Notes: generated from the sequence alone by a model not told the origin. A stretch of DNA of 9,208 nucleotides from an uncultured Corynebacterium sp. (GCF_946222835.1 NZ_CAMIHD010000038.1:1-9208); one strand, 5' to 3'; positions 1 through 5,238 are shown, counted from the first letter of the stretch. Program-made: numbers and translations.

Positions 1-20
1 TTAGCCTAAGACATGACAGC

Positions 21-40
21 ATGGTTCGTCCCTGAACCAT
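21..40. repeat. Short inverted repeat (hairpin)
   Basis: ATGGTTC (21-27) and GAACCAT (34-40) form a perfect 7-bp stem around a 6-base loop. No T-run follows on either strand, so it is not an obvious intrinsic terminator. Its role is unknown. Confidence 0.4.
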
Positions 41-50
41 CGCTGCACAA

Positions 51-88
51 TAAAAAGGGCCCCAACGAGCGGCCACTCGTTGAGACCC
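51..88 (-). terminator. Intrinsic terminator of the small membrane-protein gene
   Basis: Read on the minus strand, a 13-bp stem (arms 76-88 and 57-69, two G-U pairs) with the 6-base loop TGGCCG is followed by TTTTTA. It lies 7 bp after the minus-strand stop codon at 95-97, so it most likely ends that transcript. Confidence 0.8.
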
Positions 89-94
89 TCGGGC

Positions 95-245
95 CTAAAG
101 ACCCATGTGAAGCATCACACCAATGAGCTCCACTAAAGCGGTCATAAGAGCTACGACCTTGATTGCCAACTCCAGTTTCTTCCCGGAAGTGGCGTCAGGG
201 TCTTTTTCTTTATGACCGGGTGTATCCAATGAGTGCTTACCCCAT
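95..245 (-). pseudogene. Very small single-helix membrane protein, apparent +1 frameshift at its start
   Basis: The reading frame ends with a hydrophilic stretch (KEKDPDATSGKK) followed by about 22 hydrophobic residues (LELAIKVVALMTALVELIGV), giving one membrane helix at the C-terminus. No good start exists in this frame. However, an ideal ribosome site (AAGGAGG, 258-252) stands 6 bases before an ATG at 245-243, which is followed at once by GGG TAA. Removing one G from the four-G run (243-240) puts that ATG in frame and yields a 49-residue peptide starting MGKHSLDTPG. This may be a disrupted gene, a sequencing slip in a homopolymer, or a start elsewhere (a TTG lies at codon 6). A dedicated terminator follows. 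I do not recognise the family; single-helix peptides of this kind include small toxins and regulatory peptides, but the sequence does not decide. Confidence 0.5.
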
Positions 246-268
246 TGTCTACCTCCTTGCCTTGGGGT

Positions 269-286
269 TGTCCCTTGCCAGACAAG
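269..286. repeat. Inverted repeat TTGTC/GACAA upstream of the small gene
   Basis: TTGTC and GACAA face each other across 8 bases just upstream of the AAGGAGG site on the minus strand. It could be an operator or chance; no convincing promoter hexamers accompany it. Confidence 0.2.
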
Positions 287-310
287 ATGCGACAAGACAG
301 CCCACGTCAC

Positions 311-607
311 GCGCGGGCCTTACCGCGCACCGACAGAGGGAGTCACGCCCATCCTCCACCACTTACGGTGAAGGATGATTGTGAACCGAAAATAACGTTA
401 GCAGCTGTGCCGGGCTGGAAGGTGTGCGGTGGTCTCCACGAAGGAGCAGAGGGGGGAGTGCTAAATTCCCATGGTGGCCTAGATTTCGAATTTGCGTAGC
501 CTTTGGAGTGTGGGGAAGTGCTTCTACTGTCCTCTTCCGTTTGTAGTGGAACTCTGGCAGTTCTTGGTTAATCTACAAATGCGCAGGTAGATCTACACAT
601 TACTGGA
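311..607. other. About 300 bases without a supported gene
   Basis: An open plus-strand frame runs through 233-499, but it has an odd composition (many Pro, His, Arg and Gly), no ribosome site and no recognisable motif. Notable short sequences are the palindrome GTAGATCTAC (587-596), with a further ATCTAC close by at 571-576. Nothing else here can be supported. Confidence 0.4.
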
Positions 608-703
608 CATATGCTTTAGTATATGGCGGAACATGCGCTATAACATATGCTTAAACATATGTCCCGCCATATGGCAAGACATATGACGGGACTGACGGGT
701 GCG
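608..703. repeat. 12-bp-period array of CATATG-like hexamers, copy 1
   Basis: Hexamers CATATG, TATATG, CATGCG, CATATG, CATATG, CATATG and CATATG start at 608, 620, 632, 644, 656, 668 and 680, exactly 12 bp apart. A degenerate CTGACG follows in register at 692. The six bases between hexamers vary. A second array in the same orientation lies at 5686-5757; units 632-679 align with 5698-5745 at about 37 of 48 positions. Regular spacing of near-palindromic hexamers suggests a cooperatively bound protein site, for example a partition, replication or recombination locus, but no binding protein can be named. Confidence 0.85.
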
Positions 704-713
704 CTGATTTTCT

Positions 714-734
714 AAAAGGGGAACTTACTTCCCC
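714..734 (-). terminator. Terminator of the 79-residue membrane-protein gene
   Basis: On the minus strand GGGGAA and TTCCCC pair around a 5-base loop, followed by TTTTAG. It lies 17 bp past the stop at 752. Confidence 0.65.
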
Positions 735-751
735 GGTTTAAGACGCAAACA

Positions 752-991
752 TTAAGGGCGGTGTGTAACTTTCTTCTCTGCACGTTTGTTCAAAATGAAC
801 CACACGACCTGAATAGCAAAGGGGATGAGGTAGGCAAATACTAAGATAGCGACGTTTAATAACCTCAACTCAGTGGTTTGCTGAGCTCCTGCCGCATCCT
901 CTGCTCGCACCAACAGTAAGGCGGAAAGTGCTATAAAGCTCAGTACCTCAATGAGGGTAACAGTCCACCATAGGGCCCATGACAGTTTCAC
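752..991 (-). CDS. Small two-helix membrane protein, unknown function
   Basis: The 79-residue product has two hydrophobic segments (about residues 5-29 and 44-67) separated by a short acidic, polar loop (RAEDAAGAQQTTE), and a basic tail (NKRAEKK) expected to face the cytoplasm. The start is GTG at 991-989, with a purine-rich AAAAGG nine bases upstream; an ATG a few bases inside is out of frame. Codon use is mixed and less GC-rich than the genes at the right end. It is monocistronic, with its own terminator, and lies beside the first 12-bp repeat array. I do not recognise a family. Small two-helix proteins of this kind are common cargo on mobile elements. Confidence 0.6.
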   Translation of the reverse strand: MKLSWALWWTVTLIEVLSFIALSALLLVRAEDAAGAQQTTELRLLNVAILVFAYLIPFAIQVVWFILNKRAEKKVTHRP

Positions 992-1146
992 AAGTTTTTA
1001 CCTTTTCCACTCAAAAATCTTAGTAGGCGTGGGTATAAGGTGAAGTTATTTCCCAAGTGCCAATCTAAGAAACAAATTTTTCCTATAAAACTTTTGCAGT
1101 GGGAATTGTAGCAAAATACCGTGCCCCATCAGGGAGGGTTCAAGCG

Positions 1147-1209
1147 TTCCGAGTGCAAGATGTCATGAGTCGCGGCATGTTTGACAGATGTGTCGCGACA
1201 TCGTTGACA
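1147..1209 (-). mobile_element. Probable IS end remnant (IS481/integrase type)
   Basis: Read on the minus strand, 1209-1177 matches plus-strand 3098-3130 at about 27 of 33 positions, both beginning TGTCAA. TTCCGAGTGCAAGA (1147-1160) recurs as TTCCGAGTACAAGA at 3182-3195. The stretch also holds TTGACA twice and the palindrome TGTCGCGACA (1191-1200). Repeated TGTCA motifs with TGT at the tip suit transposase-binding ends of integrase-core insertion sequences. Because the same motifs flank a transposase 5' fragment near 3095, I read this as a related end whose element is gone. Confidence 0.45.
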
Positions 1210-1260
1210 AACCGGCATCTCAGCTGCTTTTTGTTCTGGGGTGCCGGTTTCTTTTATTTT
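1209..1260 (+). terminator. Strong plus-strand intrinsic terminator
   Basis: A 15-bp stem (1209-1223 with 1236-1250, two G-U pairs, inner bases AAACCGGCA/TGCCGGTTT) closes a 12-base loop and is followed by CTTTTATTTT. It is the best hairpin in the window, yet no plus-strand gene precedes it. It may end a small RNA or belong to the decayed IS next to it. Confidence 0.75.
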
Positions 1261-1505
1261 GTGACTTGGGGCGGGTCTCCTTGTTTCCAGTAGGGCCTTT
1301 GATAGGTATCGAGGAGGTGGCTGGCAAAAGTGACCTCCTTCAGACAAGAATGCACCTCACCTATGCCAGATTCGTCTAACGCGGGAAAACGCAATGCTGC
1401 CCCAGCAACATCGTCGCTTTCGTGGGTGCTTTGGGCGTAGACGCCGGCTCGCTTGTAGGCGATCTTCAGTCCAATCGCTGAAAAGAACACAGTCCCCGCA
1501 GTCAA
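1254..1505 (-). CDS. Doubtful small open frame downstream of the winged-helix regulator
   Basis: An 83-codon frame begins at TTG (1505) with no clear ribosome site, 29 bases after the regulator's stop. The product is mixed in composition, with a hydrophobic opening (GTVFFSAIGLKIAY) and an acidic middle, and has no motif I recognise. Its stop lies inside the T-run of the opposite-strand terminator. It may be a gene remnant or chance. Confidence 0.2.
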   Translation of the reverse strand: MTAGTVFFSAIGLKIAYKRAGVYAQSTHESDDVAGAALRFPALDESGIGEVHSCLKEVTFASHLLDTYQRPYWKQGDPPQVTK

Positions 1506-1534
1506 AACCGTGGGGATCTCTTATGGAGCCGTGC

Positions 1535-1831
1535 TTAACCACCTTGAGCGATGCGGTTAAGGGTGTCGAGGTGGTGGGTAAGAGCCTGCTCTCCGGTTTT
1601 GGTGATAGATAACCGAGTTTGTGGAGTCTTTCCCACGAACCCCTTCTTAATGTGGATATAGCCTGCCTCCTCCAAGGCCGTGGAGTGCTTCGACATAGTG
1701 GAATCGGTGGTGGCGAGGTGATCACGCAGTTCCTTGAAGGTCATGTCGACAACGTTAGATAAAGAGGCAAGGAGGGAAAAGCGCAGGGGGTTAGCCAGTA
1801 CGGGATCGAGATCGTGTCGGGGATGTGACAT
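1535..1831 (-). CDS. Winged-helix DNA-binding transcriptional regulator (HTH_27 type)
   Basis: The 98-residue protein matches the compact winged-helix family that opens with LDPVLANPLRFSLLASL (helix 1). A recognition region TFKELRDHLATTDSTMSKH, helix ALEEAGYIHIKKGF and a wing with TRLSITKTGEQAL follow. Such proteins dimerise on inverted repeats, usually as local repressors without a separate ligand domain. The start ATG (1831-1829) lies 3 bases after the upstream stop, and GGAGG lies within the end of that gene, so the two genes form one operon with probable coupled translation. The perfect inverted repeat at 2299-2331 over the operon promoter is the likely operator. The effector and any distant targets are unknown. 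Confidence 0.85.
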   Translation of the reverse strand: MSHPRHDLDPVLANPLRFSLLASLSNVVDMTFKELRDHLATTDSTMSKHSTALEEAGYIHIKKGFVGKTPQTRLSITKTGEQALTHHLDTLNRIAQGG

Positions 1832-1834
1832 GTC

Positions 1835-2269
1835 TTATTTCATCCTCCGGTTACGTAAGGTGACAAGCTCCCAGAGGAGGCCACTCGCGGCGAGAGCGAG
1901 ATAGATCAGACTTTGCACAACGAGTTGGGTGCTGGTGGTGATGTCTGGCCCAGCGATGGAGAATATCCATGCGGCAGACCAGAAAATGATCATGACGATC
2001 CACCGCATACCGAAACCCTTCGGAACAGGGCGTGAGAATGCCCCGAGGGCCACTGATAAAATCCCGCCGACAATAAACCAGGCACTGATAACGACCCAGA
2101 TGGCGGCCGGAAGGGTGGGTCCGGAGAGGTAGGCAGACAGAAGGTAGAGCGGTCCCGCAGCGCAGAGCATGGAGTAACCGACCCAGCTCAAGGGGAATCG
2201 GGCAACGTTGCGGGATAACGTGTCGGCGCGGGCAATCATCTCGCGTGCTTCATTCGGCGATGGGGTCAT
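1835..2269 (-). CDS. Four-helix integral membrane protein, partner of the winged-helix regulator
   Basis: The 144-residue product (MTPSPNEAREMIARA start) has a short polar N-terminus and four hydrophobic segments at roughly residues 25-48, 55-78, 87-106 and 114-135, ending in the basic tail LRNRRMK. A longer frame begins at 2314, but its extra codons lie in the promoter-operator hairpin. The ATG at 2269-2267 follows a purine-rich GAGAGAAGAG, so I prefer it. No transporter signature or catalytic motif is visible. The gene pattern of membrane protein followed by small winged-helix regulator recurs in actinobacteria; the membrane partner is often unnamed and may sense or respond to envelope or drug stress (inference). 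Confidence 0.75.
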   Translation of the reverse strand: MTPSPNEAREMIARADTLSRNVARFPLSWVGYSMLCAAGPLYLLSAYLSGPTLPAAIWVVISAWFIVGGILSVALGAFSRPVPKGFGMRWIVMIIFWSAAWIFSIAGPDITTSTQLVVQSLIYLALAASGLLWELVTLRNRRMK

Positions 2270-2298
2270 GGGGACTCTTCTCTCGTGTGTGAACAAGT

Positions 2299-2331
2299 GG
2301 AATGTACTTTCCACAGTAGAAAGTACATTCC
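2299..2331. promoter_or_regulatory. Perfect 13-bp inverted repeat, likely operator of the winged-helix regulator
   Basis: GGAATGTACTTTC (2299-2311) and GAAAGTACATTCC (2319-2331) are exact reverse complements 7 bases apart. The repeat covers the -10 hexamer and the expected transcription start of the 2269-1535 operon, an ideal position for repression by the operon's own regulator. Confidence 0.8.
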
Positions 2332-2348
2332 GTATGGCCCCTTGTCAA
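2320..2348 (-). promoter_or_regulatory. Sigma-70-type promoter of the membrane protein/regulator operon
   Basis: On the minus strand TTGACA (2348-2343) is followed after exactly 17 bases by TACTTT (2325-2320). The start ATG is about 50 bases downstream. Confidence 0.75.
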
Positions 2349-2463
2349 TATTCTCCAGTTACAGAGTTGGGAACTGCTGCTATGTATAGATTCGCCCGCC
2401 ATGACGCCCCTTGGCTTTGGTGGGGTACACAGAAAACAAGCACTACCTTTCCAATGCGGTAGA

Positions 2464-2494
2464 GCCCCTAGGCTTACGGTGAAATCCTAGGGGC
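2464..2494. repeat. Hairpin with CCCCTAG core, copy 1
   Basis: GCCCCTAGG (2464-2472) and CCTAGGGGC (2486-2494) pair perfectly over a 13-base loop. No T-run follows. The core CCCCTAG is shared with the hairpin at 2543-2576. Confidence 0.6.
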
Positions 2495-2538
2495 ACTGTC
2501 ATGGCCTGACATGGACGAACTTTCATGGGTGGGTATAG

Positions 2539-2576
2539 AAAAATTCCCCTAGCGTGTTGTGAAACGCTAGGGGAAT
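2539..2576 (-). terminator. 13-bp hairpin terminator with CCCCTAG core
   Basis: ATTCCCCTAGCGT (2543-2555) and ACGCTAGGGGAAT (2564-2576) pair perfectly around an 8-base loop. On the minus strand the stem runs into TTTTC, so it fits termination of the minus-strand frame ending at 2638. The plus side is A/T-rich too, so it may work both ways. Confidence 0.7.
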
Positions 2577-2583
2577 AAATCTC

Positions 2584-2608
2584 ACAATCTGCCCATAAAG
2601 CAGATTGT
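2584..2608. repeat. 9-bp hairpin beside the terminator
   Basis: ACAATCTGC (2584-2592) and GCAGATTGT (2600-2608) pair around a 7-base loop. It is the third stable hairpin in 145 bases. There is no T-run of its own; it may protect the 3' end or be part of a composite terminator. Confidence 0.5.
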
Positions 2609-2637
2609 TAAGGTTTCTGTTTCTTGACTGTAAGGGT

Positions 2638-2996
2638 CTACATAGTAGAGACCCACTGGGAGTTGTCAGCAGATGGTTGAGTGATGCTAGCGCGGATGTT
2701 GTCTTCAGTAGCCTGGCAGGACGCGAGCTCGTTCTTTAGCAGATCGTTGACGGCGAAGACCTTCTTCTCCCTTTACCAAACACCGCCACTTGCCTGTGGC
2801 CATTGCCCCGGGGCGGAAGCGGATCCCATATCTTCCGCCCGCTAGGAGCGGAAGCCTCGATCTCCACACACGCTTCCCGCGTTGAATCCGAAAATCGGGT
2901 TCATAGAACCAAGTTTCAGTCCCGCCGGTGATGCAATCACCAAACACTAGAGCATATTCACCAGCAGCAAGCGCTACACCACACTAAGGGAAGCAA
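2638..2996 (-). pseudogene. Decayed gene with in-frame stops, possibly a secreted protein
   Basis: One minus-strand frame keeps protein-like stretches broken by stop codons: VIASPAGLKLGSMNPIFGFN from 2940, a stop in the middle, another stop just before REKKVFAVNDLLKNELASCQ, then a clean end ...NSQWVSTM at 2638, followed by a terminator at 2576-2539. Upstream in frame are hydrophobic pieces (AVASLSVV, RLLLVNML), also separated by stops, which could be a ruined signal peptide. Another frame (2705-2947) is longer without stops, but its Arg/Gly-rich product is less convincing. At its upstream edge the frame meets a transposase fragment, so IS activity may have removed the true 5' end. The family is not recognised. 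Confidence 0.4.
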
Positions 2997-3095
2997 CCGC
3001 CGGGAAATACCGAATTGCTTAGCTGCCTTTGACGGTCTGCGACCTTGATGGCGTACAGCTTTGACGCTGGCCACATTGCGATTAGGACTGTTCAT
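2958..3095 (-). pseudogene. 5' fragment of an integrase-core (IS481-like) transposase
   Basis: From the ATG at 3095-3093 the frame reads MNSPNRNVASVKAV, then RRPSKAAKQFGISRR. This is the N-terminal helix-turn-helix typical of IS481/IS3-like transposases, where SKAAKQFGISR would be the recognition unit. After about codon 33 (near 2997) the sequence stops resembling a transposase, and the frame ends at 2958. The catalytic DDE/rve domain is entirely absent, so the fragment cannot transpose. A TTGACA next to the ATG and the repeated TGTCA motifs upstream fit the start of the element. Family assignment rests on the short helix-turn-helix and is moderate. Confidence 0.5.
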
Positions 3096-3097
3096 AG

Positions 3098-3195
3098 TGT
3101 CAAATATGTCGCGGCTCACCTGTCAAGCATCACGACGGTCCCTTCAGGCACAGACTGTCAAATATGTCATGACCTCAGACATTCCGAGTACAAGA
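3098..3195. mobile_element. IS-end-like repeats upstream of the transposase fragment
   Basis: TGTCAAATATGTC occurs at 3098-3110 and again at 3156-3168, with other TGTCA motifs at 3121 and 3166 and TTCCGAGTACAAGA at 3182-3195. The first 33 bases match the inverted copy at 1209-1177. These are likely multiple transposase-binding sites of one IS end. The exact tip and any target duplication cannot be seen. Confidence 0.45.
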
Positions 3196-3316
3196 CAGGC
3201 GTAAATGTCACTTACGCTTTGGCGTGTGTTTGCCGCATGTGGAAGATGGCGCAGAGTCGTCAAAAGACGAGTCTCCCTAGTTTAGACCACGCTATTTACC
3301 CTCATCTCGCGCTGTT
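3196..3316. other. Non-coding stretch with two hairpins
   Basis: GCGTAA/TTACGC (about 3199-3217, 7-base loop) and a 9-bp stem with one mismatch and an AAAA loop (3253-3274) are present. Neither is followed by a clear T-run. No gene is supported between the IS-end motifs and the truncated recombinase. Confidence 0.4.
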
Positions 3317-3763
3317 TTAGGCGTTTTTCAACGCCCGATACACCGTAGGGCGGGTCACCCCGAATTCCCGCGCCAAGGCTGCTTTCGACTCCCCTGCTAA
3401 TGCGCGCTGTTTAATCTCCGCTACTTGCCCTGGGTTAAGGGCGGGTTTGCGTCCTTTGTACTTGCCAGCCTTTTTGGCCAACGCAATCCCCTCTGCTTGG
3501 CGTTCGCGGATAATGGCCCGCTCAAACTCCGCAAACGACCCTAAAATGCCGAGCATTAAATCCGCGCGTGGATCTGTGGTGTCTTTCGCAAAGACAAGAT
3601 TCTCATGCAGGAAAGTAACAGTCACACCCTTGTCAGTAAGTTCATCAACAATCCCGCGCAGATCGGTTAGCGATCGGGCGAGGCGGTCAATCGACGAGAC
3701 GACGAGTTCGTCACCGTCGCGCACATACGCCATACACTCGACAAGCCCAGGGCGCGCAGTCTT
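3311..3763. repeat. 453-bp direct repeat, copy 1 (partner 5756-6208)
   Basis: The two copies differ at only a handful of positions (for example C/G in the last codon, A/G at 3734 and C/G at 3755) and lie in the same orientation exactly 2445 bp apart. Recombination between them would delete the intervening secreted-protein genes. Confidence 0.9.
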
Positions 3764-3764
3764 C
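3317..3764 (-). pseudogene. Truncated serine recombinase (copy lacking the catalytic serine)
   Basis: This is a near-identical copy of the 3' part of the intact gene at 5762-6355. Every residue from KTARPGL onward matches except the last (Ala instead of Pro). It keeps the SIDRLARS arginines, the long E-helix region (FAEFERAIIRERQAEG) and the C-terminal helix-turn-helix (KAALAREFGVTRPTVYRALK), but lacks the first 50 or so residues with the nucleophile serine. An internal ATG at 3733 could give a 138-residue product that binds DNA but cannot cut it. The break at 3764 abuts an IS6-family end, so truncation through IS6 activity is likely. Confidence 0.85.
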
Positions 3765-3795
3765 GCTGCTCTCCGCCCAACTATGCAACAGCACC
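3765..3795 (-). mobile_element. Remnant of an IS6-family terminus
   Basis: Read on the minus strand from 3795, GGTGCTGTTGCATAGTTGGG and the next eight bases match the IS end at 9154 with one difference. GG..CTGTTGCAAAGTT is the typical terminal repeat of the IS6 family (IS26, IS257, IS6100, corynebacterial IS1628). Only about 31 bp remain before recombinase sequence begins, so the element body has been lost. Confidence 0.75.
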
Positions 3796-3808
3796 ACGAT
3801 TTGTATAC

Positions 3809-3850
3809 CTATAGCACCTTCAATGCCCGATACACGGTAGGTTTGGAACG
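3809..3850 (-). pseudogene. C-terminal remnant of a third, divergent serine recombinase
   Basis: The minus frame reads SKPTVYRALKVL then stop, clearly homologous to TRPTVYRALKNP at the end of the intact recombinase. The DNA match (CGATACAC.GTAGG) is imperfect, so this is a separate lineage rather than a recent duplicate. Upstream of SKPT the match fades, leaving only the end of the DNA-recognition helix. Confidence 0.6.
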
Positions 3851-4005
3851 GAATCTATGTGGGCACAATCAGGAGCTATAAAAGATCATATTACTTGCAT
3901 CCAAGCCTATACTTTCAGAGAATTTCCTTGGCTTGGCGGCAACAGGTGCTAGGTGTGTGTTAGTAAAATTGGCGCGGGTTAATGTCGCGATCGGGGGACA
4001 TCGAT
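3851..4005. other. Short non-coding stretch with an inverted repeat
   Basis: CCAAGCC (3901-3907) and GGCTTGG (3930-3936) form a 7-bp stem with a 22-base loop. ATGTC/GACAT pairs weakly near 3982-4000, just after the membrane-protein gene. No convincing T-run is present, so any terminator for the 4006-5157 pair is unclear. Confidence 0.35.
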
Positions 4006-4281
4006 TTATACATCCTTAATGCGGGTCGATTTACTTCGATTGCGGGACTGGCCTATGGCCAACAATATAAACGTGTTTAAAAATACGTTTACTAGAGACA
4101 ACAAATCGATGGAATCATGTCCTAGACCTAAAAATCCTGATAGGCCTAGGACAAACGCTAGACAGGTACTTAAAGAGGCTGCAATAAAAACCCATTTAGC
4201 GGTGGTTGTTCTGTACCTGTATAGCGCACACCAAATAATTAGGGTGATTCCAATTAAAACAAGAACTTGGCTATTTTCCAT
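4006..4281 (-). CDS. Small three-helix membrane protein; candidate immunity/partner protein
   Basis: The 91-residue product has hydrophobic segments at about residues 6-21, 30-54 and 60-77, a basic loop (YRYRTTTAK) and a strongly basic tail (QSRNRSKSTRIKDV) that should be cytoplasmic. The start ATG (4281-4279) lies 39 bases after the stop of the secreted-protein gene, with a weak GTGAG upstream, so the two are probably co-transcribed. No domain is recognised. A short multi-helix protein directly downstream of a gene for a secreted, cysteine-containing protein is the arrangement seen for many bacteriocin immunity proteins; that role is inference only. Confidence 0.65.
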   Translation of the reverse strand: MENSQVLVLIGITLIIWCALYRYRTTTAKWVFIAASLSTCLAFVLGLSGFLGLGHDSIDLLSLVNVFLNTFILLAIGQSRNRSKSTRIKDV

Positions 4282-4320
4282 GTCTACTCACGGTGAAAAG
4301 CGAAACTGTATTTCTTGTCC

Positions 4321-5157
4321 CTAGCACCGAGTTGCATACGGGAATACGATGTTTGGGGAGTACTTTCCTCCGAGGGCTCGGATGGTAAGGCATCGACCTG
4401 TATTAGTGGCGTGAGCTGCTACTGCGGCAGCGCCTGCGCACGCACCTTTGGCTAGCCAAGAGCCTAGGCCGACTCCTGCTATTTTACCGGCGCAGTAAGC
4501 AGTTCCTATGGCGATCCCGCTCGTCTCGTCTTTGGAAAAGACTAGCTCTTGTCCGATTTTCTTTCCCCAGCCATGAACGTCTCGGATATAGGGATCTGAA
4601 ATAACCGGCTTGCCGGCAGGGCTCGACGAGATGTGCTGGATTATCTTATCTCCATCAACTGAAAAATGAGTATTTACCTCGTTTCCATCTACGTCTTTGG
4701 CCCAGGCAGGTTCAATGTATGCGCTAGGTTCCTCACCTTCTGCTGGACGTACTAGAATGTGTCCGCTTGGAAGCTTTTCAAGAAAAGAATCTGAGAACTC
4801 AAAAGAAAGTTCCAAGGGGGCGTCTCCATCGCTAATGCTAACTAGCTGGTTGCCATCTTCGCGCTCTATTAACTTTGTCTTTGTTCCTGCGTTCTTCGAT
4901 GGCGCCGGAGTGGTTATGCTGTCCTGCTGTGGAAGTAAGGATCCTTCGTTTATTTTTAAGCTTCCATCGTTTGGTACCCATTTCTCTCCAGTAGAGGGAG
5001 AGGGAGACTTTGTATTTGCGGCAACGATTGAGTCAACTAGTCCGTCATTAATCTCGGTAGCTGTAGCCGAGGGAGCGAATGCTAAGAAGCTGACACTAAG
5101 CGTGGAGGCGGCCAAGATGGAGATTCCCTTTTTTGAAAATGGGGTGTAGTGAAGCAT
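4321..5157 (-). CDS. Secreted protein with C-terminal four-cysteine module; candidate antimicrobial precursor
   Basis: The 278-residue product starts with a Sec signal peptide: basic KK at 9-10, hydrophobic core 11-28, and a likely cut after ATA at residue 33. Residues 34-180 are hydrophilic, acidic and rich in Ser, Pro and Asp, like a pro-region. Residues about 212-278 differ: Gly/Ala-rich and hydrophobic, with cysteines at 222, 240, 256 and 278, the last being the C-terminal residue. None occur elsewhere in the protein, so two disulphides are possible after export. A good ribosome site (AAGGA, 7 bases before the ATG) fixes the start. I know no named family with certainty. A long precursor with a small hydrophobic cysteine-containing end, followed by a small membrane protein, suggests a processed secreted antimicrobial peptide. 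A surface or adhesive role is the alternative. Confidence 0.7.
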   Translation of the reverse strand: MLHYTPFSKKGISILAASTLSVSFLAFAPSATATEINDGLVDSIVAANTKSPSPSTGEKWVPNDGSLKINEGSLLPQQDSITTPAPSKNAGTKTKLIEREDGNQLVSISDGDAPLELSFEFSDSFLEKLPSGHILVRPAEGEEPSAYIEPAWAKDVDGNEVNTHFSVDGDKIIQHISSSPAGKPVISDPYIRDVHGWGKKIGQELVFSKDETSGIAIGTAYCAGKIAGVGLGSWLAKGACAGAAAVAAHATNTGRCLTIRALGGKYSPNIVFPYATRC

Positions 5158-5238
5158 GTTCTTATCCTTGCTGAGGGAGTGAGTATGTTCTGGAACAATT
5201 TCACTATCTCACAAATAAACTCACCTTTTAAGATAATG

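Noticed and set aside
21..40. T-arm of a tRNA gene
   Set aside because: GGTTC...GAACC resembles a T-stem, but the loop is 6 bases without the TTCGA pattern and no acceptor or anticodon stem fits around it.
608..703. CRISPR array
   Set aside because: The unit is only 12 bp with a 6-bp core and 6-bp variable parts, far shorter than CRISPR repeats and spacers, and no cas genes are present.
1357..1725. 122-codon minus frame overlapping the winged-helix regulator
   Set aside because: It overlaps a clear HTH_27 coding frame and gives an Arg/Pro-rich product.
2705..2947. 80-codon minus frame as a real gene
   Set aside because: Arg/Gly-rich with no motif or ribosome site, and the alternative frame through the same DNA has a more protein-like end placed before a terminator.
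4697..5149. 150-codon plus-strand frame opposite the secreted protein
   Set aside because: The minus-strand gene has a ribosome site, a signal peptide and a coherent domain layout; the plus frame has none of these.
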